This document shows positions 9,469-20,278 of a stretch of 64,000 bases of DNA, piece after piece. How positions within the stretch are numbered: position 1 is the first letter of the stretch; every line of letters starts with the position of its first letter. Below the pieces are notes generated by a model. It did not search any database and was not told the origin of the DNA. It was given only the letters and a program-made list of their open reading frames with translations. Both the position numbers and the translations under genes were made by a program. Origin of the DNA: Mycobacterium spongiae (GTDB lineage: Bacteria; Actinomycetota; Actinomycetes; Mycobacteriales; Mycobacteriaceae); contig NZ_CP046600.1 of the NCBI RefSeq assembly GCF_018278905.1, forward strand, positions 3,844,001-3,908,000, in the 5' to 3' direction.

Positions 9469-11243
9469 TGGACCACGACCAGCGACCGGCTCGGACGGGC
9501 CCCGGCTCTCCTCGCGCCAGCGCTCGTCGACCGGAGCCGAATCCGATGGGCTCCGGCTCTCCTCGCGCCAGCGCTCGTCGACCGGAGCCGAATCCGATGG
9601 GCTCCGGCTCTCCTCGCGCCAGCGCTCGTCGACCGGAGCCGAATCCGATGGGCTCCGGCTCTCCTCGCGCCAGCGCTCGTCGACCGGAGCCGTGGTGGTC
9701 GCGCGCGGTCTTTTACCAGGTCTATCCCCGATCGTTCGCGGACAGCGACGGCGATGGGGTCGGCGACCTGGACGGGTTGACCGACCGGCTGGATCACCTG
9801 GTAGAGCTCGGTGTCGATGCGATCTGGCTCAACCCGGTCACCGTGTCGCCGATGGCGGATCACGGCTATGACGTCGCCGATCCCCGCGACGTCGACCCGT
9901 TGTTCGGCGGAATGGTCGCCCTCGAACGGCTGATCGCCGCGGCGCACCAGTTGGGCATCAGGGTCACCATGGACGTGGTGCCCAACCACACCAGTTCGGC
10001 GCATCCCTGGTTTCAGGCGGCACTGGCCGCCGGCCCGGGCGGCACGGCACGCGACCGCTATTTGTTCCGCGATGGCCGGGGCCCCGATGGGACCGTGCCG
10101 CCGAACAACTGGAAATCGGTGTTCGGCGGTCCGGCCTGGACTCGGGTGGTCGAGCCGAATGGCAAACCCGGCCAGTGGTATCTGCATCTGTTCGACACCG
10201 AGCAGCCAGATCTGAATTGGGACAACCCGGAAGTCTTCGCTGATTTCGAGAAAACGCTGCGCTTCTGGTTGGAACGCGGGGTGGATGGTTTCCGCATCGA
10301 TGTCGCCCACGGCATGGCCAAGCCGCCGGACCTGCCGGACTCACCAGACCTCGGCATCGCGGTGTTGCAGCAGTCCGATGACGACCCGCGCTTCAACCAC
10401 CCGAGCGTGCACGCGATACACCGCGACATCCGGACCGTGATGGATCGATACCCCGGTGCGGTGAGTATCGGCGAGGTGTGGGTACAGGACAATGCCCGCT
10501 GGGCGGAGTACTTACGGCCAGACGAACTACACCTCGGCTTCAATTTCCGGCTGGCGCGGACCGACTTCGATGCGACCGAGATCCGTGACGCGGTCGAGAA
10601 CTCGCTGGCGGCCGCGGCGATCGAAGCCGCCACGCCAACCTGGACGCTGGCCAACCACGACGTAGGCCGGGTCGTCACCCGCTACGGCGGCGGCGAGGTC
10701 GGGCTGGCTCGGGCACGAGCCATGGCGATGGTGATGCTCGCCCTGCCAGGTGTGGTCTTCCTCTACAACGGTCAGGAGCTGGGGCTGCCCGACGTGGAAC
10801 TGCCGGATGAGGCGCTGCAGGATCCGACCTGGGAACGGTCGGGACATACCGAACGCGGCCGCGACGGCTGCCGTGTTCCCATTCCGTGGTGCGGCGACAA
10901 TCCCCCGTTTGGGTTTTCCACGCACGCCGACACTTGGTTACCAATGCCGCCGGAGTGGGCCGCGCTGAGCGTGGAGGAGCAGTCCATCGACCCCGACTCG
11001 ACGCTCTCATTCTTTCGACACGCGCTCCAATTACGCAGGGGACGTGACGAATTCGACGGGACCGATGTCCAGTGGCTCACCGCACCGAAAGACACGCTGA
11101 TATTCCGCCGCGGTGGCGGGCTGATGTGCGCACTGAACGCCGGTGACCGTCCACTGGCACTACCGGCCGGAGAACTGTTACTGGCCAGCGCGCCGTTGGC
11201 CGACCACACATTGCCGCCGGACAGCGCAGCTTGGCTGGTGTAG
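9468..11243 (+). CDS. aglA: GH13 alpha-glucosidase AglA with repeat-bearing N-terminus
   Basis: A 591-residue glycoside hydrolase family 13 enzyme acting on alpha-glucosidic bonds. The barrel begins at AVFYQVYPRSFADSDGDGVG. The four conserved regions are visible: DVVPNHTSS (I), GFRIDVAHG with the nucleophile Asp (II), IGEVW with the acid/base Glu (III) and LANHDVGR (IV). The N-terminal about 75 residues are not barrel sequence. They contain 3.7 copies of a 17-residue repeat (GSPRASARRPEPNPMGS) encoded by a 51-bp tandem repeat. The start overlaps the glbO stop (TGATG). If translation started downstream of the repeat the enzyme would still be complete, so the repeat may be expressed or may be 5' leader. 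Confidence 0.92.
   Translation: MDHDQRPARTGPGSPRASARRPEPNPMGSGSPRASARRPEPNPMGSGSPRASARRPEPNPMGSGSPRASARRPEPWWSRAVFYQVYPRSFADSDGDGVGDLDGLTDRLDHLVELGVDAIWLNPVTVSPMADHGYDVADPRDVDPLFGGMVALERLIAAAHQLGIRVTMDVVPNHTSSAHPWFQAALAAGPGGTARDRYLFRDGRGPDGTVPPNNWKSVFGGPAWTRVVEPNGKPGQWYLHLFDTEQPDLNWDNPEVFADFEKTLRFWLERGVDGFRIDVAHGMAKPPDLPDSPDLGIAVLQQSDDDPRFNHPSVHAIHRDIRTVMDRYPGAVSIGEVWVQDNARWAEYLRPDELHLGFNFRLARTDFDATEIRDAVENSLAAAAIEAATPTWTLANHDVGRVVTRYGGGEVGLARARAMAMVMLALPGVVFLYNGQELGLPDVELPDEALQDPTWERSGHTERGRDGCRVPIPWCGDNPPFGFSTHADTWLPMPPEWAALSVEEQSIDPDSTLSFFRHALQLRRGRDEFDGTDVQWLTAPKDTLIFRRGGGLMCALNAGDRPLALPAGELLLASAPLADHTLPPDSAAWLV
9504..9692 (+). repeat. 51-bp tandem repeat (3.7 copies) in the 5' end of aglA
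   Basis: Three 51-bp units (9504-9554, 9555-9605, 9606-9656) and a partial fourth (9657-9692). I see no differences between the units by eye. 51 is divisible by three, so copy-number change keeps the aglA frame. The near identity suggests recent expansion. Confidence 0.95.
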
Positions 11244-11286
11244 CGACGAGCGCGGCCAATAACGGATCGGCAGCCCGATCCCCGGA

Positions 11287-11519
11287 GTGATCAACGTTCG
11301 GACCGAGGCGTTGCTGGGGCGCCCGCTGATCGGTGACGGCACCAACGGCCGGCCGGGTCACAACGGTGGCGGGCAGGGGGCAGCAGCACGTATGGCCCCG
11401 GCGTCGGTGGCGGCGACGTCGGCGCCACCGACGCCGGGGAGCCGGCCGCACCCGAAGGGACCGCCGGTGCCAGCGGTCTTGGCTGGCTGCTGTTCGGCCC
11501 ACCTGGCAACCCCGGCTAG
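11287..11519 (+). pseudogene. PE_PGRS remnant lacking the PE domain
   Basis: Two pieces of a PE_PGRS protein occur in different frames. Bases 11287-11370 read as the family linker [20 protein letters not shown] followed by GRPGHNGGG. From about 11385, another frame reads TYGPGVGGGD and ends in the typical PGRS carboxyl terminus GWLLFGPPGNPG plus TAG at 11517-11519. There is no PE domain, start or Shine-Dalgarno sequence, and most of the PGRS region is missing. The linker resembles that of the intact PE_PGRS gene directly downstream, so this looks like a decayed duplicate. Confidence 0.75.
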
Positions 11520-11669
11520 CCATGTGCCCCTGTCTGCGTGGGTAGGTAACAACCAGCGCGGCAAACCCCGGCGGGTACCACGCGATCCCGATACGCTGAC
11601 CTCACAGCTCCCGCTGTGACGGCGACACGCCCGGCTCAGCGGTCCACGGAGCTTCCTCGGAGGTCAGCG

Positions 11670-13448
11670 ATGGCGAATGTGACGGCGGCACCGGAGGTTC
11701 TGATTGCCGCAGCGGCCGACCTGGACGGGATCGGCTCGGCACTGAGTGCGGCCAATGGTGCCGCGGCGGAGCCGATCACGGAAGTGCTGGCAGCCGGCGC
11801 CGACGACGTGTCGGCCGCCGTCGCGGCGGTGTTTTCCGGGCACGCGCATGCGTATCAGACACTCAGCGCCCAGATGGCGGGGTTTCACCAGCAGTTCGTA
11901 GGAGCCCTTAGCGCCGCCGGAGCCTCTTATGCGTCGGCCGAGGCGACCAACGCCGCTCCGCTACAAGCCGTTGAGCAGCAGATCCTCGGAGCCATCAACG
12001 CGCCTACCCAAGCATTACTCGGGCGCCCGCTGATCGGCGACGGCGCCAACGGGGCGCCCGGACAAGACGGAGGAGCCGGCGGGTTGCTTTTTGGCAATGG
12101 CGGCGCCGGCGGCGCCGGCACCGAAGCCAACCCCACCGGGGGCAATGGCGGGGACGCCGGGCTGATCGGCAATGGCGGAGTCGGCGGGGCCGGATTCAGT
12201 CCAGACACCGGGACTGGGGCCGATGGAGGCACCGGCGGTGCCGGCGGCCGTGGCGGATGGCTGTACGGAAGCGGCGGTGCTGGTGGGATCGGCGGCACCG
12301 GCGGCGGCGGCACCACGGGCGGCGCCGCTGGTCACGGCGGTGGGGGTGGCGTCGGCGGCGCCACCGGGCTCTTCGGCTACGGCGGCGCCGGTGGTGGCGG
12401 AGGTCAGGGCGGTGGGGACAACTTCGCACTGACTGCCGGGGCGGGTGGTGCCGGCGGCGCCGGCGGGCAGGGCGGACTGCTGTACGGCAACGGCGGTGCC
12501 GGCGGCGTTGGTGGAGTCGGTGGCAGCATTACCAACGCGGAAGCCGGGGTCACCGGCGGTCTCGGCGGCAGCGGTGGTGGTGGCGGCGCCGCCGGGCTGT
12601 GGGGTGATGGCGGTGCCGGCGGCGCGGGCGCCGCCGGCGGCAACGGCGGCGGGGGGCTGGACAGGAGCGTCGGCGACGGCGGCAAAGGCGGCACCGGAGG
12701 TATTGGCGGAGAAGGTGGGTTGCTGTTAGGCAACGGAGGCGCCGGCGGCACTGGCGGGCAAGGCGGCATCGGCCGCTTCAGCGGTACAACCGCGGGCGCG
12801 GGTGGCACCGGGGGCGCCGGCGCGGTCGGCGGGTCCGGTGGGGGGTTGTGGGGTAACGGCGGCGCGGGCGGCGCGGGCGGCGACGGCGGCGCTGGTGGCG
12901 ACGGCGGACTCGCCGGCGAGGGCGGACAAGGCGGCCAGGGCGCCATCGGCGGTGCCAGTGGGTGGCTGCTCGGCGACGGCGGCACCGGGGGTCACGGCGG
13001 GGCAGGCGGGCGAGGCGGCGACACCAGTGGTGGAGCTGGCGATCAAGGCGGCAACGGTGGGGCCGGTGGGGCCGGCGGAGCCGGCGCGAACGGCGGTTTG
13101 CTGATCGGCAATGGCGGGGCCGGCGGCTCCGGAGGTGACGGCGGGCAAGGCGACGGATCCGTCTCGGCTCCGTTGGGCGACGGCGGATCCGGCGGCTCCG
13201 GGTCCGCGGGCGGTGCCGCCGGGTGGTTGTTCAGCACTGGCGGCCACGGCGGCACCGGCGGCAACGGAGGCAGCGGCGGGACATTCGGGGGTGGCGGTGC
13301 CGGCGGCGACGGCGGCAACGCCCAGCTGATCGGCAACGGCGGGGCCGGCGGGGCCGGAGGGACCGGGCCGCCCGATGGGACCGGCGGCGAAGGCGGCGCC
13401 GGCGGGCTACTCTTCGGCACACCCGGCACACCCGGCACGCCCGGGTAG
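11670..13448 (+). CDS. PE_PGRS family protein
   Basis: A 592-residue PE_PGRS protein. Residues 1-95 form the helical PE domain ([20 protein letters not shown], then the secretion-type Y-x-x-x-E signal YASAE). The linker GRPLIGDG is near residue 118, and about 465 residues of GGAGG/GGxGG repeats follow, ending [13 protein letters not shown] proteins are exported by ESX-5 and reach the mycobacterial surface. No function can be given for this one. The ATG at 11670 follows GGAGG with six bases spacing, so the frame's earlier GTG (11616) is not used. The gene lies between aglA and the Rv2473-like gene, a position without a PE_PGRS gene in H37Rv as far as I recall. Confidence 0.95.
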   Translation: MANVTAAPEVLIAAAADLDGIGSALSAANGAAAEPITEVLAAGADDVSAAVAAVFSGHAHAYQTLSAQMAGFHQQFVGALSAAGASYASAEATNAAPLQAVEQQILGAINAPTQALLGRPLIGDGANGAPGQDGGAGGLLFGNGGAGGAGTEANPTGGNGGDAGLIGNGGVGGAGFSPDTGTGADGGTGGAGGRGGWLYGSGGAGGIGGTGGGGTTGGAAGHGGGGGVGGATGLFGYGGAGGGGGQGGGDNFALTAGAGGAGGAGGQGGLLYGNGGAGGVGGVGGSITNAEAGVTGGLGGSGGGGGAAGLWGDGGAGGAGAAGGNGGGGLDRSVGDGGKGGTGGIGGEGGLLLGNGGAGGTGGQGGIGRFSGTTAGAGGTGGAGAVGGSGGGLWGNGGAGGAGGDGGAGGDGGLAGEGGQGGQGAIGGASGWLLGDGGTGGHGGAGGRGGDTSGGAGDQGGNGGAGGAGGAGANGGLLIGNGGAGGSGGDGGQGDGSVSAPLGDGGSGGSGSAGGAAGWLFSTGGHGGTGGNGGSGGTFGGGGAGGDGGNAQLIGNGGAGGAGGTGPPDGTGGEGGAGGLLFGTPGTPGTPG

Positions 13449-13586
13449 CCAGCAGGAACGGTTCGTCGCGCGGGTCCGCCCAGCCAGCCCCGGGTGGATG
13501 TCGCTAGAACCGCCACCGTCTCCATCACGAGAGCAACCTAGAACTCCGCGGTGACCGCTCGGGTGAGGTTGACCAACGAACTCCGC

Positions 13587-13602
13587 CCGACCGCGCGGTC
13601 GG
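13587..13602. promoter_or_regulatory. 16-bp perfect palindrome upstream of the Rv2473-like gene
   Basis: CCGACCGCGCGGTCGG is a perfect palindrome ending 22 bases before the ATG at 13625. A TACCAT hexamer (13613-13618) seven bases before the ATG could be a -10 element of a leaderless transcript, and no Shine-Dalgarno sequence precedes the ATG. A regulator site is inferred. A chance GC-rich palindrome cannot be excluded. Confidence 0.4.
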
Positions 13603-13624
13603 CAGTCAGAGATACCATCGGCCG

Positions 13625-14221
13625 ATGTCCGATATCCCGTTCGCCGAGCCCTATCCCGAGCCGGGTCCGCAGGGGTTCCCTGCCCAGCCACAATGGGCGG
13701 GGCCGCCGCAGCCACCACCGCCAGCGACGCCGGACGGGCCTCGACGTTGGCCCATCGTGGCAGCCCTGGCGCTGGCAGTCGTCGCATTGAGCGTCGGATT
13801 TGTGGGATGGTTTCGTCCGCAACCGGACAGCAACCGATCGCCGTTGGCATCCGATCCAACGTTCACCAGCCAACAGATTTCCGACGCGAAAGACAGCGTC
13901 TGTGCCACGCACCGGCTCGTGCGCCAGGCAACCGTGTCGAACACCAATCAGATCAACCCGGTACCCGGGGACGCGATCGGCGATCTGGCGGTAGCAGTCA
14001 ACGCGCGCCTGGCCCTGTACAGCGGAGGCGACTACCTCCTGAATCGGCTCACCGCGGAACCAGCGACTCCTACCGAGTTGAGCGATGCCGTCCGCAAACT
14101 CGCACACGTGCTCCAGGAGCTCGCGATCAGCTACCTGGCCGGAGCCCCCGATTCCGTCGTAACTCCGCTGCGTCAGGCCTCGGATGAGCACACCCGAACG
14201 GTGGACTTGCTATGCACATGA
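13625..14221 (+). CDS. Alanine/proline-rich single-pass membrane protein (Rv2473-like)
   Basis: A 198-residue protein. A Pro-rich cytoplasmic N-terminus (about 40 residues, PQPPPPATPDGPRR) is followed by one transmembrane helix (WPIVAALALAVVALSVGFVG, about residues 42-61) and a roughly 135-residue extracytoplasmic domain. That domain has two Cys (SVCATH and the C-terminal LLCT), which could form a disulfide. This organisation is common among mycobacterial envelope proteins of unknown function. It lacks a Shine-Dalgarno sequence and may be read from a leaderless mRNA. The downstream gene converges on it with a 29-base gap. Confidence 0.85.
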   Translation: MSDIPFAEPYPEPGPQGFPAQPQWAGPPQPPPPATPDGPRRWPIVAALALAVVALSVGFVGWFRPQPDSNRSPLASDPTFTSQQISDAKDSVCATHRLVRQATVSNTNQINPVPGDAIGDLAVAVNARLALYSGGDYLLNRLTAEPATPTELSDAVRKLAHVLQELAISYLAGAPDSVVTPLRQASDEHTRTVDLLCT

Positions 14222-14250
14222 CTGCTGTGGCGACACGACAATCCGGACCG

Positions 14251-14937
14251 TCACCGCAGGACCAGCGCGGGATGGCCGCGACGTCGATACACAGACCCAA
14301 ACCGAGCGTCCAGACGCAACCACGCCGGCAGCACCCGGACGCGGATCATCTCATCGGCATCGATCGAGTCCGGTGACTGCGGCAGGAAACCCATTGCGGT
14401 CAAAGCGAACACACAGCGCATCGGCAGCCCAACGACAATGTCGCCGGAGCTGACCTGCACAACCTCCTGGTCGAGCAACGACACCGGCGGACCAGACGAA
14501 CTGCCGTGCTCCTTGGCCAGTTGCGCCCCGCGCTGCGCGAGCTCGAGCATCACCTGAGCGGGCACGTCGTCGACGTGGGTGAAGCCGGCTTCCGGGGGCA
14601 GCACGCCCCGCCACGCCGAGTCCATCGAGTAGCCGGGATCGACATAGCTCGAGGTATCCATCGTCGCCAGCCCTTGTGCCAGTTCCCGCGCGCCGACCGA
14701 CAAGTCGTCGGGACGAACGGTGCCAGCCACCACCCGGCTGGCCAACACGTCGAAACCCGTTGCTACCCATACCGAAAGCAACCCGGCAGACCGTGCGCGG
14801 ATCCGGATGACCGCAGCATCGTCGAGCCGCAGAACGTGGTCCACAAACGCGACCAGATCGCTGCGGTGCGCCGTGTCCGGAAGCCACAGCCCGCGCTCGG
14901 CTTCGTCCCCCGCTCCCACCCCTATTCCCTTCGCCAC
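14251..14937 (-). CDS. Conserved hypothetical protein (Rv2474c-like)
   Basis: A 228-residue mycobacterial protein with no domain I recognise. It is mostly helical, with segments such as RSDLVAFVDHVLRLDDAAVI and VPAQVMLELAQRGAQLAKEH, and a basic, Arg-rich C-terminus. There is no signal peptide or membrane helix. The start is GTG, and a later GTG (VGAGDE) is an alternative. Its 5' end overlaps the thioesterase gene by 16 bases, and it forms the tail of the ettA-gdh-thioesterase run on this strand, so co-transcription is likely. Confidence 0.82.
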   Translation of the reverse strand: MAKGIGVGAGDEAERGLWLPDTAHRSDLVAFVDHVLRLDDAAVIRIRARSAGLLSVWVATGFDVLASRVVAGTVRPDDLSVGARELAQGLATMDTSSYVDPGYSMDSAWRGVLPPEAGFTHVDDVPAQVMLELAQRGAQLAKEHGSSSGPPVSLLDQEVVQVSSGDIVVGLPMRCVFALTAMGFLPQSPDSIDADEMIRVRVLPAWLRLDARFGSVYRRRGHPALVLR

Positions 14938-15338
14938 CGTTGCAGGTACTCCCGATGATGTTGTGACAACCGCACCAGCCGCTGTTCATCGATATGAAAG
15001 GCGGCCAGTTGTGACTCGGCGATGACGGCTGGCTTTGAGTCGGGCTCGGCGCTGACCGATCGCACCTCATACCCGAGGGTGAAGTCCACCGCCCGCAACC
15101 GCTTCACCCATATTGTCACTTGCAGCGGCGAATCCGCCAGCCGCAGCTGACCTTTGTAGGTCACCCGGACATCGGCAATCAGCAGGCCGGTAGAGGTGAT
15201 GCCGGGACCGAATGCGTCTTTGAGGAACGGAACACGCGCCTCTTCCAGAATCGTGACCATGGTGGCGTGGTTGATGTGCTGGTACATGTCGATGTCCGAC
15301 CAGCGCACTCCCACCGGCGCGACGAACCCGACGCTCAT
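14922..15338 (-). CDS. Hotdog-fold acyl-CoA thioesterase (Rv2475c-like)
   Basis: A 138-residue 4-hydroxybenzoyl-CoA thioesterase-type hotdog protein, the same length as Rv2475c. The N-terminus [20 protein letters not shown] contains the catalytic Asp of this class ([10 protein letters not shown]). The long helix [10 protein letters not shown] follows, and the C-terminal strand set has [10 protein letters not shown]. The expected reaction is hydrolysis of a short or branched acyl-CoA. The ATG overlaps the gdh stop as ATGA, so translation is coupled to glutamate dehydrogenase. A longer in-frame extension to 15488 lies wholly inside gdh and is rejected. Confidence 0.9.
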   Translation of the reverse strand: MSVGFVAPVGVRWSDIDMYQHINHATMVTILEEARVPFLKDAFGPGITSTGLLIADVRVTYKGQLRLADSPLQVTIWVKRLRAVDFTLGYEVRSVSAEPDSKPAVIAESQLAAFHIDEQRLVRLSQHHREYLQRWRRE

Positions 15339-18300
15339 CCCGCGATTCCCCGGCCACTTGTTCGAGTCATGCGCCGGATCTGCCGCGCCGCCACGGACAA
15401 CGTTGCCAGATCCGTCTGGCCGCTGGCGCGGATATCGTCCAGCGTCCGGCGCGCCCGCGCCAACCGCGAGGCGCTGACCTGCTCCCACTCGGCGATTTTC
15501 TCTTCACTACTTTCCCCCGGCTCTCCCACAGCCAGCACGTCGAAACACAACGATCGCAACGCGCCATAGATGTCGTCGCGAATCGCCAAGCGCGCCAACG
15601 AATGCCAGCGGTCTGTTCGGGGCAGGCCGGACACCGCCGTCAGCAGGGCGTCGGTGCCCAAGCGATCCATCAGAGCGAAGTAGGTGTCGGCGACCTCTGC
15701 GGTGTCGATATCGGCGATGTCGGCAATGTCGATGATGTCGAGCAAGCTATAGCGATAGAGGCCGGCTGCCACCCGGTAGGCCAAGTCGTCGGACACGCCC
15801 TGCGAGATGAAACCCGTGGCCGTCTTTTCCACGATCGCCCTGTCGTCGCCGCGCAACCACTCCGACATCCGCGGCGTCAGCGCTTTGACCTTTGCGGCGA
15901 AACGATTGATCTCGGCGCCGACGGCCAACGGCTGCGGGCGATAATTGAGCAGCCAGCGTCCGGCCCGGTCGATCAGCCGGCGAGTATCCAGCGTCAACCG
16001 GTCCGACAGCGCTACCGGGAGGTTCTCCGAGCGGATCCGGCGCCAGAGATGCCCCACACCGAAGATCGCATCGGTGGCGATATAGGTGCGCACGGCATCG
16101 ATCGAGGTCACACCGACGTCCTCGGCGAGCCGGAAGGCGTAGGTGATACCGGCGGTGTCCACGAGGTCGTTGATGAGCATCGTGGTGACTATCTCGCGGC
16201 GCAGCTGATGCGAGCGGATATCCGGGGTGAAACGATCTCGCAACGGCTTCGGGAAGTACTGCGGCAGCCTGGACGCGAACACTTCCTGGTCGGGTAGCTC
16301 AGTGGCCAACAACTCCTCTTTGAGCCCCAGCTTGACGTGCGCCATCAACGTTGCAAGTTCGGGCGAGGTGAGCCCGATGCCGGTCTCCGACCGCCGCACG
16401 ATCTCCTTCTCCGACGGCAGCGCTTCCAATTCGCGGTTGATGCCGCGCTCGGCCACCAGGTACTTGATCTGCAGGTCGTGCACCGGCAGCATGCTGGCCG
16501 CGTTGGCACGACTCGTGCCCATCAGGTCGTTCTGATCCTCGTTGTCGGTGAGCACGAGGTCGGCGACCTCGTCGGTCATCGACTCCAGCAGCTGGCTGCG
16601 TTCAGCAGCGTCGACCTTGCCCGCGCTCACCAGCGAGTCGATCAGGATCTTGATGTTGACCTCATGGTCCGAGCAGTCCACGCCCGCGGAATTGTCCAGC
16701 GCGTCGGTATTGATCCGGCCGCCGGCCAGATCGAATTCGACGCGGCCCAAGGCCGTTACCCCGAGATTGCCGCCCTCGCCGATAACCTTGGCGCGTACTT
16801 GATTCGCGTTGACACGCACCGGATCGTTAGCGCGATCGCCGACCTCGGAATCGGGTTCTATCTCGGCTTTGATGTAGGTGCCGATACCGCCGTTGAACAG
16901 CAGATCCACGGGCGCCTGCAGGATAGCGCGAATCAAGTTGGGCGGGGCCATCTCGGTAACGTCTCCGTCGATCCCCAGTGCGGCACCGACCTCCCGACTG
17001 ACCGGGACGGCCTTCTGCTGGCGGCTGTACACCCCGCCGCCCTCGCTGATCAGGGACTTGTCGTAGTCCTCCCAGCTGGATCGGGGCAGGTCGAACATCC
17101 GCCGACGTTCCTCCCAGGATCGGCCAGCATCGGGGTCCGGGTCGAGGAAGATATGCCGGTGGTCGAACGCCGCAATCAGCCGGATGTGCTTGCTAAGGAG
17201 CATGCCGTTGCCGAACACGTCGCCACTCATATCGCCAACGCCCACGACGGTGAAATCCTGGGTCTGCGTGTCGACTCCGAACTCGCGGAAATGTCGTTTG
17301 ACGGCTTCCCAGGCGCCTCTCGCGGTGATGCCCATGACCTTGTGGTCGTAGCCCACCGATCCGCCCGATGCGAACGCATCGCCTAGCCAGAATCCGTAAG
17401 ACTTGGCGACCTCATTGGCGATATCGGAGAACGTCGCGGTGCCCTTATCGGCGGCCACCACCAGGTAGGAGTCTTGGCCGTCGCGGCGCAACACCCCGGG
17501 CGGTGGGCTGACCTTCCCCGTGGCGTGGTCGACGTTGTCTGTGACGTCGAGCAATCCCGAAATGAAAAGCTGGTAGCAGGCAACGCCTTCGGCGCGGGCG
17601 GCGTCGCGGTCCGCGGCGGGTTCGCCGGTGGGCAGCGGTGGCCGCTTGACGACGAATCCACCCTTCGCCCCGACCGGCACAATAACGGCGTTCTTCACCG
17701 CTTGCGCCTTGACCAAACCGAGGATCTCGGTCCGGAAGTCGTCGCGGCGGTCCGACCAGCGCAAGCCGCCCCGCGCAACCGGGCCGAACCGCAGGTGCAC
17801 GCCTTCGACGCGGGGCGAATACACGAAGATTTCGAACTTGGGGCGCGGCAGCGGAAGCTCGTCGATCAGTTGGGCATTGAGCTTGAGCGCGAGTACGTCC
17901 TTGCTGCGGGCCGAGCCTGCGCGTGTCACAAAGTAATTCGTGCGTAGCGTGGCCTGAACCAACGACGCAAAGGCCCGCAGCATGCGGTCGGTGTCCAGGC
18001 TCACCAACGCGTCAATGTCCGCTGCGACCGCGGCGGCAGCCGCTTGGGCATCGCGACCGCTGGGCGATTTCGACGGTGCCGGATCGAAGAGGGCTTCGAA
18101 CAGTGCGACCAGCGACCGGACAGTCGTGGGGTGCTCGTTCAGCACCGATTCGATATAGGACTGACTGTACGGAAAGCCCGCCTGCCGCAGATATTTCGCG
18201 TAGGCGCGCAGCAGCGCAACCTGCTGCCAGGTCAGCCTTGCCCGCATCACCAACTCGTTGAACCGGTCGACCTCCACCCGACCCTGCCAGATCGCGGTCA

Positions 18301-20176
18301 CCGCGTCGGCGAACCGCTCTGCGGTCGCGTCTCGCTCGGGACCGGGCGGGGCGAGGGGGATGGTGGGGTGGGGCGAGATCCTGAACTGATAGATCCATAC
18401 CGGCAGCCCATCGGGCCGGTTGACCTTGAACGGCCGCTCCTCGAGCACCACGACACCCATGCTCTGCAGCATCGGAAGCAGCTGGCTCAATGAGGCCGAA
18501 CGCCCACCCAGATACCAGGTCAGCTTGGCTTCTCGGCCCTCGTCGCGCTCAGACAAGACCAATTTCACCGAATCATCAGTCAGCTCTTCGATAGTGGCGA
18601 TGTCGGCTATGGCATCGGTCGGCTCGACCGTCTGCTTGTAGGCCTCGGAGAATGCCGCAGCGTAGTGTTCGGCGTCGGCGTGCCCGACCGAACCGGCGGC
18701 CGCGGCGGCGATCAACCTGTCGGCCCAGGTTCGCGCGGCTTCGCTCAACAATCCCTGGATCCGCAACCGGTTCGGCTCGGAGACATCCACCGAGCCCCGG
18801 GGCCCGCCGTCGGGCAACCGGACCATGAAATGCATTAGTGCCCAAGGCGATTCGCTGACACGAGCGGTAAACTCCAGGCGCGTCCCGCCGAACTCACGGA
18901 CCAGGATGTCTTCGATCTGCAAGCGCACCGGCGTCGTGTAGCGATCGCGAGGGACATACACCAGGCACGAGACGAAGTACTGCAACCGGTCGGCCCGCAG
19001 GAACAACAACGCGTGCCGTTGTGATGCAAGCTCCACTACGGCCTTGGCCATCGCGAGCAGCCGTTCCGCGCTCAGCGCGAACAACTCCGGACGCGGAACC
19101 GTCTGCAGTACGTCGAGTAGCAGCTGGCCCGGATGGTTGGGATCGCTCTCAGCCATCGCGAGGGCCTCCCGGACCCGGCACGAGATGGTCGGGATTTCCA
19201 GCACATCGGCGTTCATGGCCGAGACGGTGAAGAGCCCGACGAAGCGGTGCTCGACAATGCCGCCACCCACGTTTTCGCGGACTGCGATGGCATACGGGTA
19301 GGCGCCGTAACGCAGGTAGCTGCCGACCCGTGCTTGGGCTAGGACCAGCAGTTTGTCATCGTCAGTCAGGCGGGGGCGCGAACCCGTGCGACCCCGCAAT
19401 ACGCCCACGCCGCTCGACCCCTCGCCGTAGACCAGTCCATCGTCCACCCGGCAGCGTTGGTAACCCAGCAGCAAGAAGTTCCCGTCGCCCAGCCAGCGCA
19501 GTAGCTTCCCGACGTCCTCGCGGTCCGGAGCGGAGAATCTGCCCTCGGAATTGGCTTCGACCTCGTCGGCCAGTTCACCCAGGATGGTGATCAATGCCGC
19601 GGCGTCGGTGGCGACCCGCTGAACGTCGGTGAGGACCCTGGGCAGCAATCGCTCGACTTCGGCGAGAGCCTTGCTGTCGACGGGCGAGGAAAGCTGAACG
19701 TGTATCCACGCCTCCCCCACGTACGGCGACGTGCCTTGCGCCTTCGGTTCGATTCGCAGCAACTCGCCCCTTGGTCCGCGATGAACCTCGAACACCGGGT
19801 TCATGATGGCCGCGTAGGCGACTCCCAGCCGATGGAGTAGCACGGTGACGGAATCCATCAGCATGCTGCCTTGTTCCGTGACGACCTGGAGCGCGGGCCC
19901 GAAACCTGCCGGGTCGTCCGGCGGGTAGACGGCGACACAGCTTTCACCGCCGGCTCGATGCTGGCCAAGCCGATAGTGCGCGCCCAGCATCTCCGGGGTC
20001 ACCAGGGAGGCTGGCATCCGACTGCCCCCGTGGGTTATCGCGGCTTCGACGGCATCGTCGCGCGGGCCTCGATAGCTTTGTAGGTAGGCCTTCGATATCC
20101 AGTCGGGGATATCGAGAGTCCGGGTGAATGTGGTCCACCCTCCGGCATCCTGCTTGGCCCCGGAATCGGTCGTCAT
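15335..20176 (-). CDS. gdh: NAD-specific glutamate dehydrogenase (large, 180-kDa type)
   Basis: A 1613-residue large NAD-dependent glutamate dehydrogenase that oxidises glutamate to 2-oxoglutarate and ammonia. The order is: an N-terminal ACT-like regulatory region (about 1-650, including [19 protein letters not shown]), the catalytic core with [20 protein letters not shown] and [12 protein letters not shown] (substrate and catalytic Lys region, about 800-850), an NAD-binding Rossmann part ([18 protein letters not shown]), then a long C-terminal helical domain. The mycobacterial enzyme is regulated by the FHA protein GarA. The start at [10 protein letters not shown] is chosen by family agreement over an upstream in-frame start at 20251. 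The stop overlaps the thioesterase start by four bases. Confidence 0.96.
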   Translation of the reverse strand: MTTDSGAKQDAGGWTTFTRTLDIPDWISKAYLQSYRGPRDDAVEAAITHGGSRMPASLVTPEMLGAHYRLGQHRAGGESCVAVYPPDDPAGFGPALQVVTEQGSMLMDSVTVLLHRLGVAYAAIMNPVFEVHRGPRGELLRIEPKAQGTSPYVGEAWIHVQLSSPVDSKALAEVERLLPRVLTDVQRVATDAAALITILGELADEVEANSEGRFSAPDREDVGKLLRWLGDGNFLLLGYQRCRVDDGLVYGEGSSGVGVLRGRTGSRPRLTDDDKLLVLAQARVGSYLRYGAYPYAIAVRENVGGGIVEHRFVGLFTVSAMNADVLEIPTISCRVREALAMAESDPNHPGQLLLDVLQTVPRPELFALSAERLLAMAKAVVELASQRHALLFLRADRLQYFVSCLVYVPRDRYTTPVRLQIEDILVREFGGTRLEFTARVSESPWALMHFMVRLPDGGPRGSVDVSEPNRLRIQGLLSEAARTWADRLIAAAAAGSVGHADAEHYAAAFSEAYKQTVEPTDAIADIATIEELTDDSVKLVLSERDEGREAKLTWYLGGRSASLSQLLPMLQSMGVVVLEERPFKVNRPDGLPVWIYQFRISPHPTIPLAPPGPERDATAERFADAVTAIWQGRVEVDRFNELVMRARLTWQQVALLRAYAKYLRQAGFPYSQSYIESVLNEHPTTVRSLVALFEALFDPAPSKSPSGRDAQAAAAAVAADIDALVSLDTDRMLRAFASLVQATLRTNYFVTRAGSARSKDVLALKLNAQLIDELPLPRPKFEIFVYSPRVEGVHLRFGPVARGGLRWSDRRDDFRTEILGLVKAQAVKNAVIVPVGAKGGFVVKRPPLPTGEPAADRDAARAEGVACYQLFISGLLDVTDNVDHATGKVSPPPGVLRRDGQDSYLVVAADKGTATFSDIANEVAKSYGFWLGDAFASGGSVGYDHKVMGITARGAWEAVKRHFREFGVDTQTQDFTVVGVGDMSGDVFGNGMLLSKHIRLIAAFDHRHIFLDPDPDAGRSWEERRRMFDLPRSSWEDYDKSLISEGGGVYSRQQKAVPVSREVGAALGIDGDVTEMAPPNLIRAILQAPVDLLFNGGIGTYIKAEIEPDSEVGDRANDPVRVNANQVRAKVIGEGGNLGVTALGRVEFDLAGGRINTDALDNSAGVDCSDHEVNIKILIDSLVSAGKVDAAERSQLLESMTDEVADLVLTDNEDQNDLMGTSRANAASMLPVHDLQIKYLVAERGINRELEALPSEKEIVRRSETGIGLTSPELATLMAHVKLGLKEELLATELPDQEVFASRLPQYFPKPLRDRFTPDIRSHQLRREIVTTMLINDLVDTAGITYAFRLAEDVGVTSIDAVRTYIATDAIFGVGHLWRRIRSENLPVALSDRLTLDTRRLIDRAGRWLLNYRPQPLAVGAEINRFAAKVKALTPRMSEWLRGDDRAIVEKTATGFISQGVSDDLAYRVAAGLYRYSLLDIIDIADIADIDTAEVADTYFALMDRLGTDALLTAVSGLPRTDRWHSLARLAIRDDIYGALRSLCFDVLAVGEPGESSEEKIAEWEQVSASRLARARRTLDDIRASGQTDLATLSVAARQIRRMTRTSGRGIAG

Positions 20177-20228
20177 ACCGATTGCTCCCAACTCGCGACG
20201 GATACCACTAGCCTCAATTGCCACACTC

Positions 20229-20261
20229 CTCCGCGGCCATTGCGGCCACATCGTCGCGGAG
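20229..20261. terminator. Candidate hairpin between ettA and gdh
   Basis: Inverted repeat CTCCGCG (20229-20235) / CGCGGAG (20255-20261) with a 19-nt loop that itself contains two GGCC boxes. It lies downstream of the ettA stop and upstream of the gdh start on the minus strand. It could attenuate read-through. There is no U-tract. Confidence 0.35.
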
Positions 20262-20278
20262 CGTTGGCAAAGCTGACA

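Noticed and set aside
12404..12985. Pro-rich open frames antisense to PE_PGRS genes (also around 37400-39295 and 13043-13528)
   Set aside because: Reverse complement of GGC/GCC-rich repeats automatically yields [12 protein letters not shown] frames without starts, Shine-Dalgarno sequences or conservation.
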